Part shown: piece after piece, positions 36,585 through 48,341 of the stretch
How the letters are laid out: every line of letters starts with the position of its first letter
Position numbering within the stretch: position 1 is the stretch's first letter
Source of the DNA: Choanephora cucurbitarum
Taxonomy: Eukaryota > Mucoromycota > Mucoromycetes > Mucorales > Choanephoraceae
Direction: 5' to 3'
DNA length: 64,000 nucleotides
Assembly (NCBI GenBank): GCA_025331435.1
Contig: JAIWNI010000002.1
Span: 248,001-312,000, forward strand
Notes under the pieces: generated by a model
Seen by the model: only the letters and a program-made list of their open reading frames with translations
The model's database searches: none
What the model was told of the DNA's origin: nothing
Made by a program: the position numbers and the translations under genes

Positions 36585-39057
36585 ATGATGACCGTTGGTC
36601 TGGTTTCCGAGAAAGCATTGACAACTGAACCTCAGTGTCTTTGGACTCCCTCCAAAGTTCAAGATACGCACATGGAGAAGTTTCGTCTTCTAATCAAGGA
36701 CAAGTATAAAGATGCCTCTATTAGTATGTTCATTCCTTTTTTCTTTCTTTCTCTTTTTTTTTGTCACTAAACAAAAGCCTATAGCTGATTATCAGCAACT
36801 TTGGAAATGGTCTGTTGATTATCCAGAATTATTCTGGTCTGAAGTATGGGATTATACCCAAGTAGTTGCATCAAAGAAAGGAGAGCATGTTATCAACAAG
36901 GATGTTTTGATGGATGATATTCCTGTCTGGTTTGAGGAATCACGTCTGAATTTTGCTGAAAATCTCTTGTGGTGTAGAGATGCTAAGAAGACAGCTATTA
37001 TAGCTACAGGTAATTGGCATTACAACCCTTAGATTTAAGAGAAGCTATGCTTACATTTAGAACAAAATAGGTGAAGGTCATTCTCGAAGATCGATCAGTT
37101 ATGAGGATCTTTACAACTATGTTCTGAAGTTTGCCGAAGCACTCAAATCAATTGGAATTAAAAAAGGGGACCGTGTTGCAGCCTACATTCCCAACTGCGC
37201 CGAAGCCGTTGTCGCTATGTTAGCTACTACAAGTATTGGTGCTCTTTGGAGGTAAGCGAATCTCAACAGGTATGAAAGAGTAAAACGGTGTTGCTTACAA
37301 GCAATCCAAACATAGTTCCACTTCCCCTGATTTTGGAACCACTGTAAGTTTGATATATATATATATATACATATGTGTGTTGTAAAGGAAAAACTCATAT
37401 CTATTATAGGGTGTCCTTGATAGATTCAGTCAAATTCAACCAAAAGTATTGATTTCAGTCAACAAAGTCATTTACAATGGAAAGCAATTGGATCATATGA
37501 CTAAATTGACAACTGTCGCAAAAGGTATTGTATACAACTGTAACCAATCTTGCTTTTGGCTTATGATCTCTTCTTTGTAGGTCTTCCCTCTGTTGAAAAA
37601 GTAGTCTTGATTCCATTTGTTGGCGAGTTAGAGCCTGAGAAGTATACTATCTCCAACCTGATCTCTTGGGATGACTTTCTAAATAGTGTGCCTGTGGATA
37701 AACTGCCTTCTCAAATCCAGTTCGCTCAGGTCTCATTTGATCATCCTGCTTTTGTGCTGTTTAGCTCTGGCACTACAGGTCTACCAAAGTGTATCGTTCA
37801 TTCAGGTGGTCGTCTCTTGCTTCAACTTAAGAAGGAACATATTATCCATGGAAACATGGGTCCTGATGATGTCTTTTTTTATTACACAACCACTGGATGG
37901 ATGATGTGGAACTGGCTTACGGCCGGTCTAAGTGTAGGGGCTACCATTGTTCTCTGGGACGGCAGTCCGTTTAAGCCTGCTCCTATCTCACTGTGGGAGC
38001 TGTCAGACGAACTAGGAGTAACACATTTTGGTACATCAGCAAAATACGTTCAATCATTGGAAGAAGTTGGTGTTCATCCAATGGAACTCTGCCGGTTGGA
38101 TTCAATCAAGGCTATTTACTCAACTGGATCTCCACTAAAGCCCGAAAGTTTTGATTTTGTCTACAACCATATCAAAAAAGATGTTATGTTAGGTAGTATC
38201 ACAGGCGGTACTGATATATGTTCCCTTTTTGCTGGCCATAATGCTGCACTCCCGGTCTATCGAGGAGAAATTCAATGCATCTGTCTCGGTATGAATATTC
38301 AAGCCTGGGATGAGTATCAGAAGCCTGTTTATGGATGTCCTGCAGATCTAGTGTGTGTAACACCCTTCCCTTGTATGCCAATTGAGATGTATGGCGACGG
38401 ACCTGATCGACCCAAGTACAAGAGCGCTTATTTTGATGTTTATCCTCATGTTTGGTATCATGGCGATTTTGTTTGGATCAACCCAAAGACTGGTGGTGTC
38501 ATTATGTTGGGTCGATCAGATGGTACTTTGAATCCTAACGGTGTTCGTTTTGGCAGCGCCGAGATTTATAATGTTGTTGACAAATTCAATTCGGATGGAG
38601 GCGTCGAAGATACATTGTGTGTTGGACAAAAAATCAAGGGAGAAGATGATGAGCGTGTTATATTGTTCTTGAAACTAAAGGATGGTCGCAACACTGTATC
38701 CGAAGAGTTTGTGAAGAAGTTGAAGACTACTATTCGCAATGAACTTAGCCCTAGACATGTACCAGCATTCATTCTGCCTATTGCGGATATTCCAGTAAAT
38801 AGTTTTATATGTATTCTTCTGATTTCTTACTGACTTGGTCATTTTCTTTTCCTTAGTACACTATCAATGGAAAAAAAGTAGAAGTTGCAGTAAAGGTATG
38901 TATGTCACGAGCTACAATGTCAGTAAATTGCTCATCATTTCTCTTTCTGTGGCTTCCATAGAAAATTCTATCTGGGCAAAGTGTCAAGGCCACGGGCACA
39001 TTGGCTAATCCCGAAAGTCTTGAACTGTATTATAATATCCCTGAATTAGCACAATAA
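36585..39057 (+). CDS. AACS: Acetoacetyl-CoA synthetase (acetoacetate-CoA ligase)
   Basis: Activates acetoacetate to acetoacetyl-CoA with ATP, a cytosolic route linking ketone bodies or Leu/Lys breakdown to sterol and lipid synthesis. Exons 36585-36723, 36785-37009, 37071-37251, 37316-37343, 37410-37524, 37581-38794, 38857-38895, 38962-39057; all junctions GT-AG and in frame. ANL-superfamily motifs in order: [20 protein letters not shown] (family N-terminus), [39 protein letters not shown], the phosphate-binding [65 protein letters not shown], and the C-terminal catalytic-Lys region [15 protein letters not shown]. The STSPDFG and [10 protein letters not shown] segments separate it from acetyl-CoA synthetase. 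Length about 678 residues is normal. Exon 4 is only 28 nt. ATG at 36588 would also serve as a start. Confidence 0.95.
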
Positions 39058-39474
39058 GCAAATTACGTCTTTATCTTTTTGTTTTCTTTTTCGTTCTGTG
39101 GTGAGCCGATGTTGCCTACAAAGACCTTATTTATTCTGTAGATTTTACCATAAAACTGTTTCTCTTTAAATAAAATAAAAAAAAAACTACTCCACCATTG
39201 CCATCCTTTGCTTTTTATGGGGTTGTATTTTCCATCCATCATAGAGTATCATGCAGGTACACGAGTTTTCTTCTTGAACACAGCACTTGTATTGTGAGTG
39301 AAAATTTGCCAACAAGACAAGCTTTATCAATACTTGTTCTAGAAAGAAAACATACCTGTTCATTTTCTGTACAGTTTATCAGCAAATATATCAAAGCCTC
39401 TTTTTTGAGCTCTTTGCTGTACATACATTTTTATTTCTTCTTTTTCTTCTTACTTCATTTGTTTAATATACCTT
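39058..39474. other. Spacer between AACS and the zinc-finger membrane protein gene
   Basis: About 420 bp between tandem plus-strand genes: AACS 3' flank, then a CT-rich stretch at about 39428-39460 that would be the leader of the next gene. A 96-codon frame here has no features. Confidence 0.5.
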
Positions 39475-40153
39475 ATGGGCGACCCTAATGCAGTCCAGTC
39501 AACAGTATCAAATGAATACTACTTGAGAAGTCAATCGCGCAAAGGTAAAAGAAAGAGGTATACTTTAAACTCTTTTTATTCCAGTGAGGAAGGTATAGCA
39601 TTCTTAAATTTATTACACCAGCCTTCATGTTCTTAATCCTTCTTTTTTTTTGAGTCTCTTAGAGTCTGTATTTGATAGTCCAGAAAAGAGCAATAATCCA
39701 ACGCCATTAACTGATGAAAGTGATGATTCAGCACCAAGGATAATTGTACCCCAAGGCAAGATATCCTTTCATTGTCAGACTTGTGATTTATCCTTTATGG
39801 ACCAAAGTGAATTGAATTTGCATAATGGAACTTTTCACAAGAAAAAGAAGACAACAAACAATACACCTGATCCAAACAATCCATCGAACTACTGTTATAT
39901 ATGCAATTATGCCTACAAGAACAGAGCTAGCTTTCATAGCCATCTGAGAAACATACATTCAATGCGAGGCTTCACTGCCAGTAAAAGAACACGGCCTGGC
40001 TGCAACACTTCTCAGCAAGCTAATAATCGTGGGCAACATCCAAACGCTTATCAAACACAAAACCAGCAACTCAACGGTATTGTGCCTATGATGCTTTCTT
40101 TTGCAGCATTGGCTTTTATCGCCTTTGTTTTTGTGAGAAGAACGTCAAAATAA
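39475..40153 (+). CDS. Two-finger C2H2 protein with a C-terminal membrane anchor
   Basis: I do not recognise a named family. Proposed exons 39475-39544 and 39663-40153 give 186 residues; the start ATGGGCGACCCT is the first in frame and the junction (G/AG) is in frame, but further upstream exons cannot be excluded. Two classical fingers: FHCQTCDLSFMDQSELNLHN with its second His in GTFH (C-x2-C-x12-H-x4-H), and YCYICNYAYKNRASFHSHLR ending NIH (same spacing). Between and after them the chain is Asn/Gln/Thr-rich and polar. It ends with a hydrophobic helix of about 18 residues (VPMMLSFAALAFIAFVFV) and a basic RRTSK tail, the layout of a tail-anchored protein facing the cytosol. Fingers next to a membrane anchor suggest protein or RNA binding at a membrane, or a factor released by proteolysis; this is inference. 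Confidence 0.65.
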
Positions 40154-40950
40154 ATCAACTTTGCAGTTTGAAAAAGAGATCTTAGTGACTCAGTGTATTA
40201 TTAGACGTACAGCAATAGCAACTGTAATGGGGTATCACAAGGCTCATTGTCTTTTCACTGTCTAATGCCAAGATCGTACAACAGTCTTGCCAGCAACTAA
40301 AGCTGCATACACACTAAAAAAGAATGCGAGATTGCTGATTGAAAGATTGTTATTTTCTGGTAAAAAAGTAGAATGTACAGTCTGTACTCGTTAGCCCCAT
40401 GATGAAGCAACAAACTTTAATCCTCACATGTTCTTGAATGAGCTCAAAAGAGAACAGACTCCGCTGCAAGATATGCGTGTATAGGCATTATGCTTGATAT
40501 CAACCCTTTAAAATAAGCTTTGGTTTCTTTGTTGTGCATTCCTTCTATCGAGATAATAGCTATTCCTTTTCTTTTTCTTTCTTTGAGGCACTAGAAACAA
40601 GTATGGCAATGAAAAGACGTGTCTGGCGTATCTGATACATGTTATCCATAGAGAAAAACAGAGATGTCTTATGATGCAATAGAATGAGATTCTTATAAAC
40701 CAACCTGTGAAGCGTACCTTAAAAGACATGTTCAATCCTGATTAAATGAGAGGACATTCCTAACATATAAATGTGGAATGCTTATAGTCTTTATAGGGCA
40801 TGCATATCCAAAATGAAGATATCCTACTAGTAAGGTTCGAAAGTTTAAGCTTTTGACCTGATTGAAAAAACTTAAAAAAAAACAGACTTATTCAGAAATG
40901 AAACTTCCTAATGAAGAAGGAGAAGTATGATGTACAAAGAAATAAATCCT
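40154..40950. other. Convergent 3' spacer
   Basis: Between the ends of the C2H2 membrane-protein gene (+) and MAK5 (-). AT-rich; no supported feature. Confidence 0.6.
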
Positions 40951-43527
40951 TTAATGGTGAGATGTCTTTCTCTTTTTTGCCGAGCTCAGATCTTCAACAG
41001 CTTTGGTATCTGATGTACCAGGCAAAAGTTCATGACCTAAAGAAAGAAAATGTTGTTAAGTATAAACAAATTTCTCCCCCTTCACTTTGAGAGACTTACT
41101 GGTATGTTTCATTAATCGTTCAGCTAAATCAGCAACAACACCACCTGTCAAAAACTTGGCTGAAATACCAGCAGGTAAAATAGGTTGCTTCAATAAGACA
41201 GCCAATTGACTCTTGAGCTGATCCGTCTTCTTCTTTTGCTTGCTTAATTCCTCTTGAGACTTGTTATAGCCTTTACCCTGCATAGTATCTTCATCAAATT
41301 CAACATCCATCTCCTTTGCCATGTTCTTCATCCAATTCACCTCATGTGACTGTTTGGATTCCTGGTGTTGAATACTATCGATCTGTGTAGCCAACTTGAC
41401 ACGTTCTGTCATGGCACGCAAAATGCTCATGTCTACAGGGAAAGTAGGATAATCTTGGTTTTTGCGCAAGGTTTGACATAACTTTTGATAGATCTTGACT
41501 TCTTCAGGACCACAAAGCAAGAGCGAAATACCTTCTCGGTTGGCACGAGCCGTACGACCACTACGATGCACATAGATCTCACCGGAACGAGGCAGTTGGT
41601 AGTGAATCACATGTTCCACCAGGGGGATATCAAGACCACGAGCAGCCACATCAGAGGCTACCAAAACAGCCTTGGGGTTCTGCTTGAATCGATCAAGACT
41701 CTTGAGACGTTGCTTTTGTTGCATTTGAGCATGAAGACCCAAGACTTCAACATTCAGCAATTTGAAGACAGGCACAAGACGACGAATGGCATCAATTGAA
41801 TTAACAAACACAATCGTTCGACCAGGATAACGAGTGACGAAATAGTAGACATAAAGATCCTTTTCTGTGTTGACACAATCAATCTTGGCCTCCACCAGTT
41901 GAGAGGCGACCATGGTGTCAGAGGTCATGTCAACCAAGGCAGGTTCAGGATCAGCAAATTCAATACGTCGAAGCAAATCTTCCATGGAATTGGTGGCCTT
42001 AGCAGGCAACTTCTTCTTCTTGGCCTTGACATTGAAACGAATGTCTTTGCTCAAAGTAGCTGTGTAGATAAAGGTTTGGTGGATGCCTACATGTTTAGAC
42101 TTCTTTTTCTGAATAACATCCTGGCCAACTTCTTCTGGCCATTCAGTTGTATCTTGTCGCTTGGTCGATAAGGCATTCAAGAGCTTAGTCAATTCTTCAA
42201 AATGGCCCTTTTCAAGCATACGATCGGCTTCATCCATGACCAAGAACTTGATGTGTTTCAGCATGTCCATATAAGTAGGATGGTTGGAGAAGATCTCCCA
42301 AAGACGACCAGGTGTGGCAACCACAATATCAGGACTCTGTTTCATCAGACGTTCTTGCTTTTGTATAGACATACCACCCACAATTGCTACTACACGGAGG
42401 TCTGTGAAAACAGACATCTTTTCAATATGATCACGAACTTGAATGGCCAACTCACGAGTGGGTGTCAGGACAAGACCACAGAGACCCTGGCGAGCACCGT
42501 GTGTGGCCAGATGATGAATCATGGGTAAACCAAAAGCCAAGGTCTTACCAGAACCTGTTTCAGCTGAACCAATGATGTCTCTGCCTTGCATGGCGAAAGG
42601 CAAAGCATTCTTTTGGATAGGTGTAGGTGAAGTGAATTGGTTGTATTTGAGTGCATTCATGATAGGCTCAGCTAATTTCAGCTCTTTCCAGGCAGATACA
42701 TCCACATCAGGAACATCCTCTAAACTAGGACGTTTCTTATTAGGTGCTTCTTCTTCCTTTTCTTCCTCCTTTTCCTCTTGCTCTTTCAGTAGCTCTTCTT
42801 GTGCTTTTCTCTTAGCTGCCAAACGCTCTCTTTTGTTCATAGGCTTATTGGGATCTTTCTCTGTCTTTTCTTCTGTTTTAGTGGTTTGAGCTTCTAATTG
42901 TTCTACTTGGCTCATTAACTTCTCGAGCTCTTTCTTCTTCTTTTCTAATAACTTTTGTGCTTTTGTCTTTTTAGGTTGTTCTACTTGTGGTTCTTCTATT
43001 TTTTGTTGCTGCTTTTCTTCTGATGCTGTTTCTTTTGGTGCTGTTTCTTTTGGTGCTGATGAGTCGGGTTGTTGCTTGGCAGCTAATTCTTCATCAAACG
43101 TATCAATATCATAGTATTGGCCTGTCTCCTCGACAGAAAGAGGGGCTGTAGGCTCAGCCTTCTTTGCCTTTTTGCGATCGGTCTTTTTCACTCGCTATAA
43201 AGAGTTCAATATGTTTGCTTGAGGATACATATAATGACGCATTACCCTGAATTTGGCTACTTTGCCAACTGTATCGTCCCCTTCATATTCTACTTCGACA
43301 TCGCTGATCTCTTCTAGACAAAGGAATCCACCTACATCGTCTCCCATAAAGACATCGGCACCTGCACTTTCATTCCAATCCCAGCTGTCAATGTCACCTA
43401 ATTCCTCATATTCGATCACACCGTCCACTCCTTTTTCTAGTTGAGGCTGCTTCTTGGATTGCTTCTTGACGACTTTGTTGGTCGCTTGTTTTGCTTTTTT
43501 CACTGTCTTTTTGATCGATTTCACCAT
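40951..43527 (-). CDS. MAK5: DEAD-box RNA helicase MAK5 (DDX24-like)
   Basis: Nucleolar ATP-dependent RNA helicase for 60S subunit assembly. Start ATG at 43527 (MVKSIKKTVKKAKQATNK). Exon 1 runs 43527-43255, the main exon 43194-41101 or nearby, and a short last exon encodes GHELLPGTSDTKAVEDLSS-like residues to the stop at 40951. N-terminal FLCLEEISDVEVEY resembles the conserved MAK5 leader. Acidic and Lys-rich low complexity precedes the core. Motifs: Q motif FTSPTPIQKNALPFAM; I SAETGSGKT; Ia LTPTRELA; Ib VVATPGRLW; II VMDEADRML; III TATLS (in place of SAT); IV RTIVFVNSID; V ASDVAARGLDIP; VI YVHRSGRTARAN. About 810 residues. The long insert between motifs II and III (RRIEFADPEPALVDMTSDTM region) is also typical of MAK5/DDX24. 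Confidence 0.93.
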
Positions 43528-44771
43528 TCTGATTAACCAAAAAAAAAAGAAAAGCAAAAAATTCTCGAAACACTTTTTTACAGCTATTTTAGCACAGTCA
43601 CAAACATATGCGTTGAGGGCAGATATGTTGGGTGTTCAGGTTTGAGTGCCTCAGAGTCTTTTGAAGGCTCTCAAGCTACTTTGGTGAGAAATACACTTCT
43701 GAAGCTATATCATCCTCTTTTCTTTGCACTGCAAAATGTCGTTCAAAAACGAACATTCCAACATTAGCTACTTTGGAGTGCAATACTCTGATAGTGAGCA
43801 TTCAGAAAGTTATATTACTGAGTCATAGGGTGAGAAACTCAGTGATTTAACCAAGTGTACTATTGGCACTGAACGGGCTCTAAAAAGAAGGATAAAAAGA
43901 TACTGTAAAGGGATACTGCTGCTCGTTTCAAAGCACATCTTGATGTTACTTATTGTAAAGGCTTAAGAAATTGTTGGTCTTGGATCGTTTTTGAGGTATT
44001 TTTAAGAAACGGTTATGAAACATGCTAAGGTTAAGTTTACCTTGACTTATAATGACAACATCAAGCGCAACACCTATTGTATTGATTGTAAAAACTTTTT
44101 CTGACATCAAGGACTACTTTTGTTGATCCATAGTGTATGTGCCTGAAATACAAAAGAGCATAGTGCTTTTCAAGCTGCCTTTGGTGTAAATGCAAACGAT
44201 TCTGGAGAATTCTATTGTTTCAACACACAATGAAAAGGAATTTATATGAAAGCGCCTTAAATTTGACTTAAAGACTAATTAAAGAGTTCTATTTTCATAG
44301 TAAAGATAAGAAAAAAAAATCTAAACTTCAGCAGAAATTAGATTCAAGTACTTCTAGTCATTCCTTAGAAAGATTTTATGCAGCACAATGCTTGCTTTCC
44401 GGACATTCAAAATTAGGACTCCCAAAGTATTTGATATCATATGCTTGTGATTTTATGTATAAACATTATCTTTCTATTCAATTGTATTTGTGGCATACAA
44501 CCAATACAGCGAGTTGGCTAGACCTAAATTATTGAACGAAACCCCCCCCCCAAAGGATAGTAGCAAAAAGCAGAATAACTAGTTTACCCCATTTTTGTCT
44601 TTGTTGAAAACACTCGCTATCGTTGTCAAAAACTAACTTTCCCAAAACCTTAAAGTATGTACCTCAAAGGTACTATTTGTTTCGAAATTGTTATACTAAA
44701 TAAAGTTTACAAGCTGTCACAGAAAAAGCCAAAAAGTAAATGGATCTGAATTAGACAAATTCATTTGGTAT
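43528..44771. other. Spacer with a poly-C run
   Basis: AT-rich, no supported gene. A short plus-strand frame from 43737 (MSFKNEHSNISYFGVQYSDS) meets a stop after 30 codons and continues open for a while; it may be a relic but has no known match. A run of ten C at 44542-44551 stands out in this background. Confidence 0.5.
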
Positions 44772-46392
44772 TTATTGATCCATAACATTATCATCTGAAG
44801 GCTCTAATAAACTAAAGACACAGAGTCAATACAGATAGACTCATGAACCAAAACACAATGACCACTTACCTAAATTGTTTCAAGAGAACACATTCTCCAC
44901 CGCTTTCTAAATCAATATTGTACTGATAGAAATAACCTTCTGAAGTAACCACCATGACTTGAGGTGTGGTACTAACACAGGAAATCTTTAAGAAACCAGA
45001 TGAATTTAAAACCGATGTACAGCTTACCTGCTTAAGGCCACTAAGCTACGAACACCACCACTTGGTAGTTTTAAGGAAGCAAAATCTCGAGTAGGTTCCC
45101 ACATTTCGGTCAATACTTCAGGCAAATACGATCCAACACTACCAGCCAAATTGCGGCCTAAATGCATAGAAGATCGACGTAACATTTGACTGTAATAACA
45201 ACAAGATGAGTCTATACATGTTATCTTTTGGATACAAACAACCTTTACCCAACACTGGCACTTCTGCCTCTTGCCTCCTTGTCTTTGTCTTTATCTTTAT
45301 CCGTTGTCTGTTGTTGTTCATTATGATAGTACCCGTTTGTGTTACCTACAGGACTACCATTGGATGATAGTTTGAAAATATGAACTGTGTCTGTATCACT
45401 GGAGACACATAAAAGTGAACTGACAAGATTGAACGACATGCTATAGATCTTGGCAGCATAAGATCCACGTCTAAATTGATATACTTTGGTAGCATCCGAG
45501 GTAGAAAAGATACGAATGACTGTACCCTAAAGAAGAACAGATAAATATATCATAAGAAGGACGCGTCTACTATTGTTTTTTTTACCTTTTCACTGGCTGT
45601 GGCTAATAAGGTACCTTCTGAGTTCATGGAGATACAGCTGATAGGCGATTTATGTGCCTGAACAATATTGGTTGTCTGGGGACCCAATGCATCAAACAAT
45701 TCAACATCACCTGACAGATAACTTGAATTATTACTGTTAGGAGAGAAAGGTGAGCTAGAAGAACGAGCTGGATAGGCAATAAAGCAATTTTCGCTTGAAG
45801 GGGATAAAGCACATATAGCTAATAGAACCAGATAAATATCATGTATTTGTTGTGTCTACGCAACTTACCTTGAGGATTAGGGTTGGTTTCAATGGTATGT
45901 AATAGCTTCATATTGCTGATATCATATAGATAAATCAGTTCTTCCAATACAACAATCAGTCTTCTTCGATTCATCTTGACAGCCAAGATAGCAGTAGGAA
46001 AAGAGAGTTCACAGATAGTTGTTTGTCTCTAATAAGACATGATTAATATACAGCTATCTCGCATGTTTCTATAAAGTTTACTTTGGTATTGATAATTTGA
46101 AGTTGACGAGGAGAAAAGGCTGGATGTTCACCAGCACCTACAAGGGCAACAAGTGAGGTACAGAATAGCATTTCAACAATGCCAGTACCACCTGCGGCTA
46201 AGATGGAGTTGCTTTATTTTTAGTTTATTCAGTTTGTAACTTCATACATTGCTTACTTTTGGAGTAACATTTGCCAAAGGGATCACAGTTGTAGATACGA
46301 TAACCCTTTTGAGTGCCTATTGAAATGCAACTAAAGTCTTGATTGAAGTTTAAAAAAAGGATCTCGTTTGTGCTTTTATCGCCGAGGTTCAT
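44772..46392 (-). CDS. ATG18: PROPPIN WD-repeat protein, Atg18/WIPI family
   Basis: Phosphoinositide-binding seven-bladed propeller acting in autophagosome formation and vacuole homeostasis. Start ATG at 46392 ([20 protein letters not shown]); stop at 44772. Seven or so short exons. Family hallmarks in order: [102 protein letters not shown], and the lipid-binding FRRG motif in [18 protein letters not shown] polar loop with KDKDKDKE follows, then [20 protein letters not shown] and a C-terminus [15 protein letters not shown] rebuilt across the last intron. Atg18 is the best fit, but Atg21 or Hsv2 cannot be fully excluded by eye. The leader is odd: it carries TG- and CA-repeats that could pair just before the start. 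Confidence 0.88.
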
Positions 46393-46910
46393 ATGTATGT
46401 ATGTGTGTGTGTGGGTGTATATTAAGAAAAAAAAAAGAGGAAAAAGAGAGAGAGAGAGAAAAAGGAGAACAGAGTTTATTTTTTTCGCACCATTCACCTG
46501 ATACACACATACACACACACAGCTGAAGTTGTATGCAAGGCATTCTAAGCGCCTTTAAAATTTTCACTTTCCAAAATAATTAAAAAAAAAAAAGGGGGAA
46601 GCGATGATAAGCTTAAAATAAACTGATAAAATAACATCTTAGCTCACTTTAGGCTATAAATTACATAGTAGAAATAAGCTGAGAACAGACACAGAGAAAA
46701 GCAGGTGATATGTGTAAGTCATTCAGGTGATAAGCAGAGGATAATCAAGTACCTCAAATCACTTAACACTCAATCATAGCTTGCGTCATAAAGAGGGGGA
46801 TTATGTAGTTGGACTGACAAGAATTCTCATTAGAGAGTAATAATTCGCACCATTACAATTTTCTCTTTTTTTTTATACTTTTTTTTATTTTTTATATTCT
46901 ATACTTGGGC
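46393..46910. promoter_or_regulatory. Divergent promoter between ATG18 and a small gene
   Basis: About 520 bp between opposite starts. It contains, for the minus strand, a TG-rich block (about 46501-46521), a CT tract (about 46438-46470) and a CA-rich block (about 46396-46420); for the plus strand, a T-rich run with TTTATACTT near 46873-46881 as a TATA-like candidate shortly before the ATG at 46911. Confidence 0.45.
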
Positions 46911-47201
46911 ATGTGGAAGCGAGAACGCATGATGGTAGATGTCGTTTCAGTCGCTCATCAGTCAAGTCATCCTCCTCCTTTACAGAACAGAACAAACTAT
47001 CCTTTAGGTGATATACAAGACACTATCGACAACTTTTATGCTGGTCATGAATTCAGTGCGTTAGGTGAACTCATCAATCCCAAGAAAAGGCCTCTCTCAC
47101 TAGAGAACACAATCACCATCACTACCATTAAGAAGCAAAAGGTGCCTAATCAACCCTCTAATCCACCCACTGTCATTTTAGTTCATCAACAAGATCCATA
47201 A
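46911..47201 (+). CDS. Small hypothetical protein
   Basis: A 96-residue uninterrupted frame beginning MWKRERMMVDVVSVAHQSSH. Not recognised. The middle (NYPLGDIQDTIDNFYAGHEF, SALGELINP) looks structured and possibly helical; two basic patches (PKKRPLS and IKKQK) could serve nuclear localisation. Support comes from its length in AT-rich DNA, a TATA-like and pyrimidine-rich upstream region, and its exact fit between ATG18 and the proteasome beta-6 gene. Its stop lies 7 bp from the stop of that convergent gene. ATGs further in (46929, 46932) could also start it. Confidence 0.55.
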   Translation: MWKRERMMVDVVSVAHQSSHPPPLQNRTNYPLGDIQDTIDNFYAGHEFSALGELINPKKRPLSLENTITITTIKKQKVPNQPSNPPTVILVHQQDP

Positions 47202-47208
47202 GCTTTAT

Positions 47209-48066
47209 TTAATCTTTCTTTAAGGGGTAAAGTTGAACTTCTACAGGTTGACCTTTACGAATAATAAAGATTTCAAGACTATCACCTGTATAGATATCAC
47301 GTTCAGTAGCAGAAGTGAATGCGTCCTTTGCAATTCGAATAGCTTCATCCAATTCCAAATCATTAGTTGAGACATTTTCCATATTCTTTTTGCTGACCTA
47401 TATACACAGTGTCAGTTTATGTCGATCTAAACAATAAAGGTTACTTGCCTGGTTATCCAAGAAAGGCTGAATTAAGGCAGAAGCTGATCCATTAGCACGG
47501 CACTTTTCACGTTCAAATGAACCAATAGCATCGTAAGCATAGACTGCACCTCTACCTTCATCATCAACACCACCCAAGACACAGAAACTGTAGTAAGGGA
47601 AAAATCGTTTCTGATACAATGTGATAGACAACATTTGTGCTAAGGCAGTGACAGACATGTCTTTATCATGATTGAATTTGTACCACTTGAATATTCAGAA
47701 TAAGTATTTGTATATGATGTGTATGTCATGTAGGTTACCTTTAATCGTTGATCGAGTACTTTCTTTAAAGTCAAACCATCAGCATGGAAACCGTTCATGG
47801 CAATGACAGATGTTTCAGTTAATTTGTAAGCTTTAGGAGCATATCTTGAGTTAATGCTGTAACCAGTACTCTGTCTGGTGTCCGAAGCAATAATACAAAA
47901 GTCCTTTCCTGCAATAGCTAAAGAGGTACTAGAATACTTTATTTAAGTCACGCGTAAGAATGATAGATAGCACTTGACTTTACCCTCCATTGTCATCATA
48001 AGGTTCAAATCGATGTTGAATAGGTACTGATGTTGTTTCCATAGGTTGAGTAAGTGCGTAATCCAT
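47209..48066 (-). CDS. PRE7: Proteasome subunit beta type-6 (yeast Pre7, human PSMB1)
   Basis: Non-catalytic beta-ring subunit of the 20S proteasome. Start ATG at 48066 ([20 protein letters not shown]); stop at 47209. Four exons. The first junction (GG/T) gives [20 protein letters not shown], the beta-6 N-terminus after a short leader. Then [77 protein letters not shown] and the end [20 protein letters not shown]. Length about 235 residues is normal. It is divergent from the beta-5 gene, 275 bp away, and convergent with the small gene at 46911. Confidence 0.95.
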
Positions 48067-48341
48067 TCTGTATGTGTATAGTAAAAAAAAAGAGTAAAAA
48101 GGAAAAAATCCCAAAAACAGAACAAAAAAAAGAATAGAATGAGTATTTAAGGACGCGCGGCAAAGATGATTATTAGCCCACACTCAAAAAAAAAAAAGGA
48201 CGTCTCACATCTGAAATTAAAGTAAACTAAATAGAGAGAGAGAGAGTACGCGTGTCGCTTAAGAGAGAAAATCATAGCCAAGTTTATATACTCTTTTTTT
48301 TTTTATATTTTTCCCCCTCTGTTTCTCTCACTCAATACAAG
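48067..48341. promoter_or_regulatory. Shared divergent promoter of proteasome beta-6 and beta-5
   Basis: 275 bp between the two start codons. It contains CGCGGCAAA at 48156-48164, which matches the core and end of the yeast proteasome control element GGTGGCAAA (7 of 9), plus A-rich and GA-repeat tracts (48234-48246). The match to a PACE-type site is by eye; an Rpn4-like factor in this organism is not established. Confidence 0.45.
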
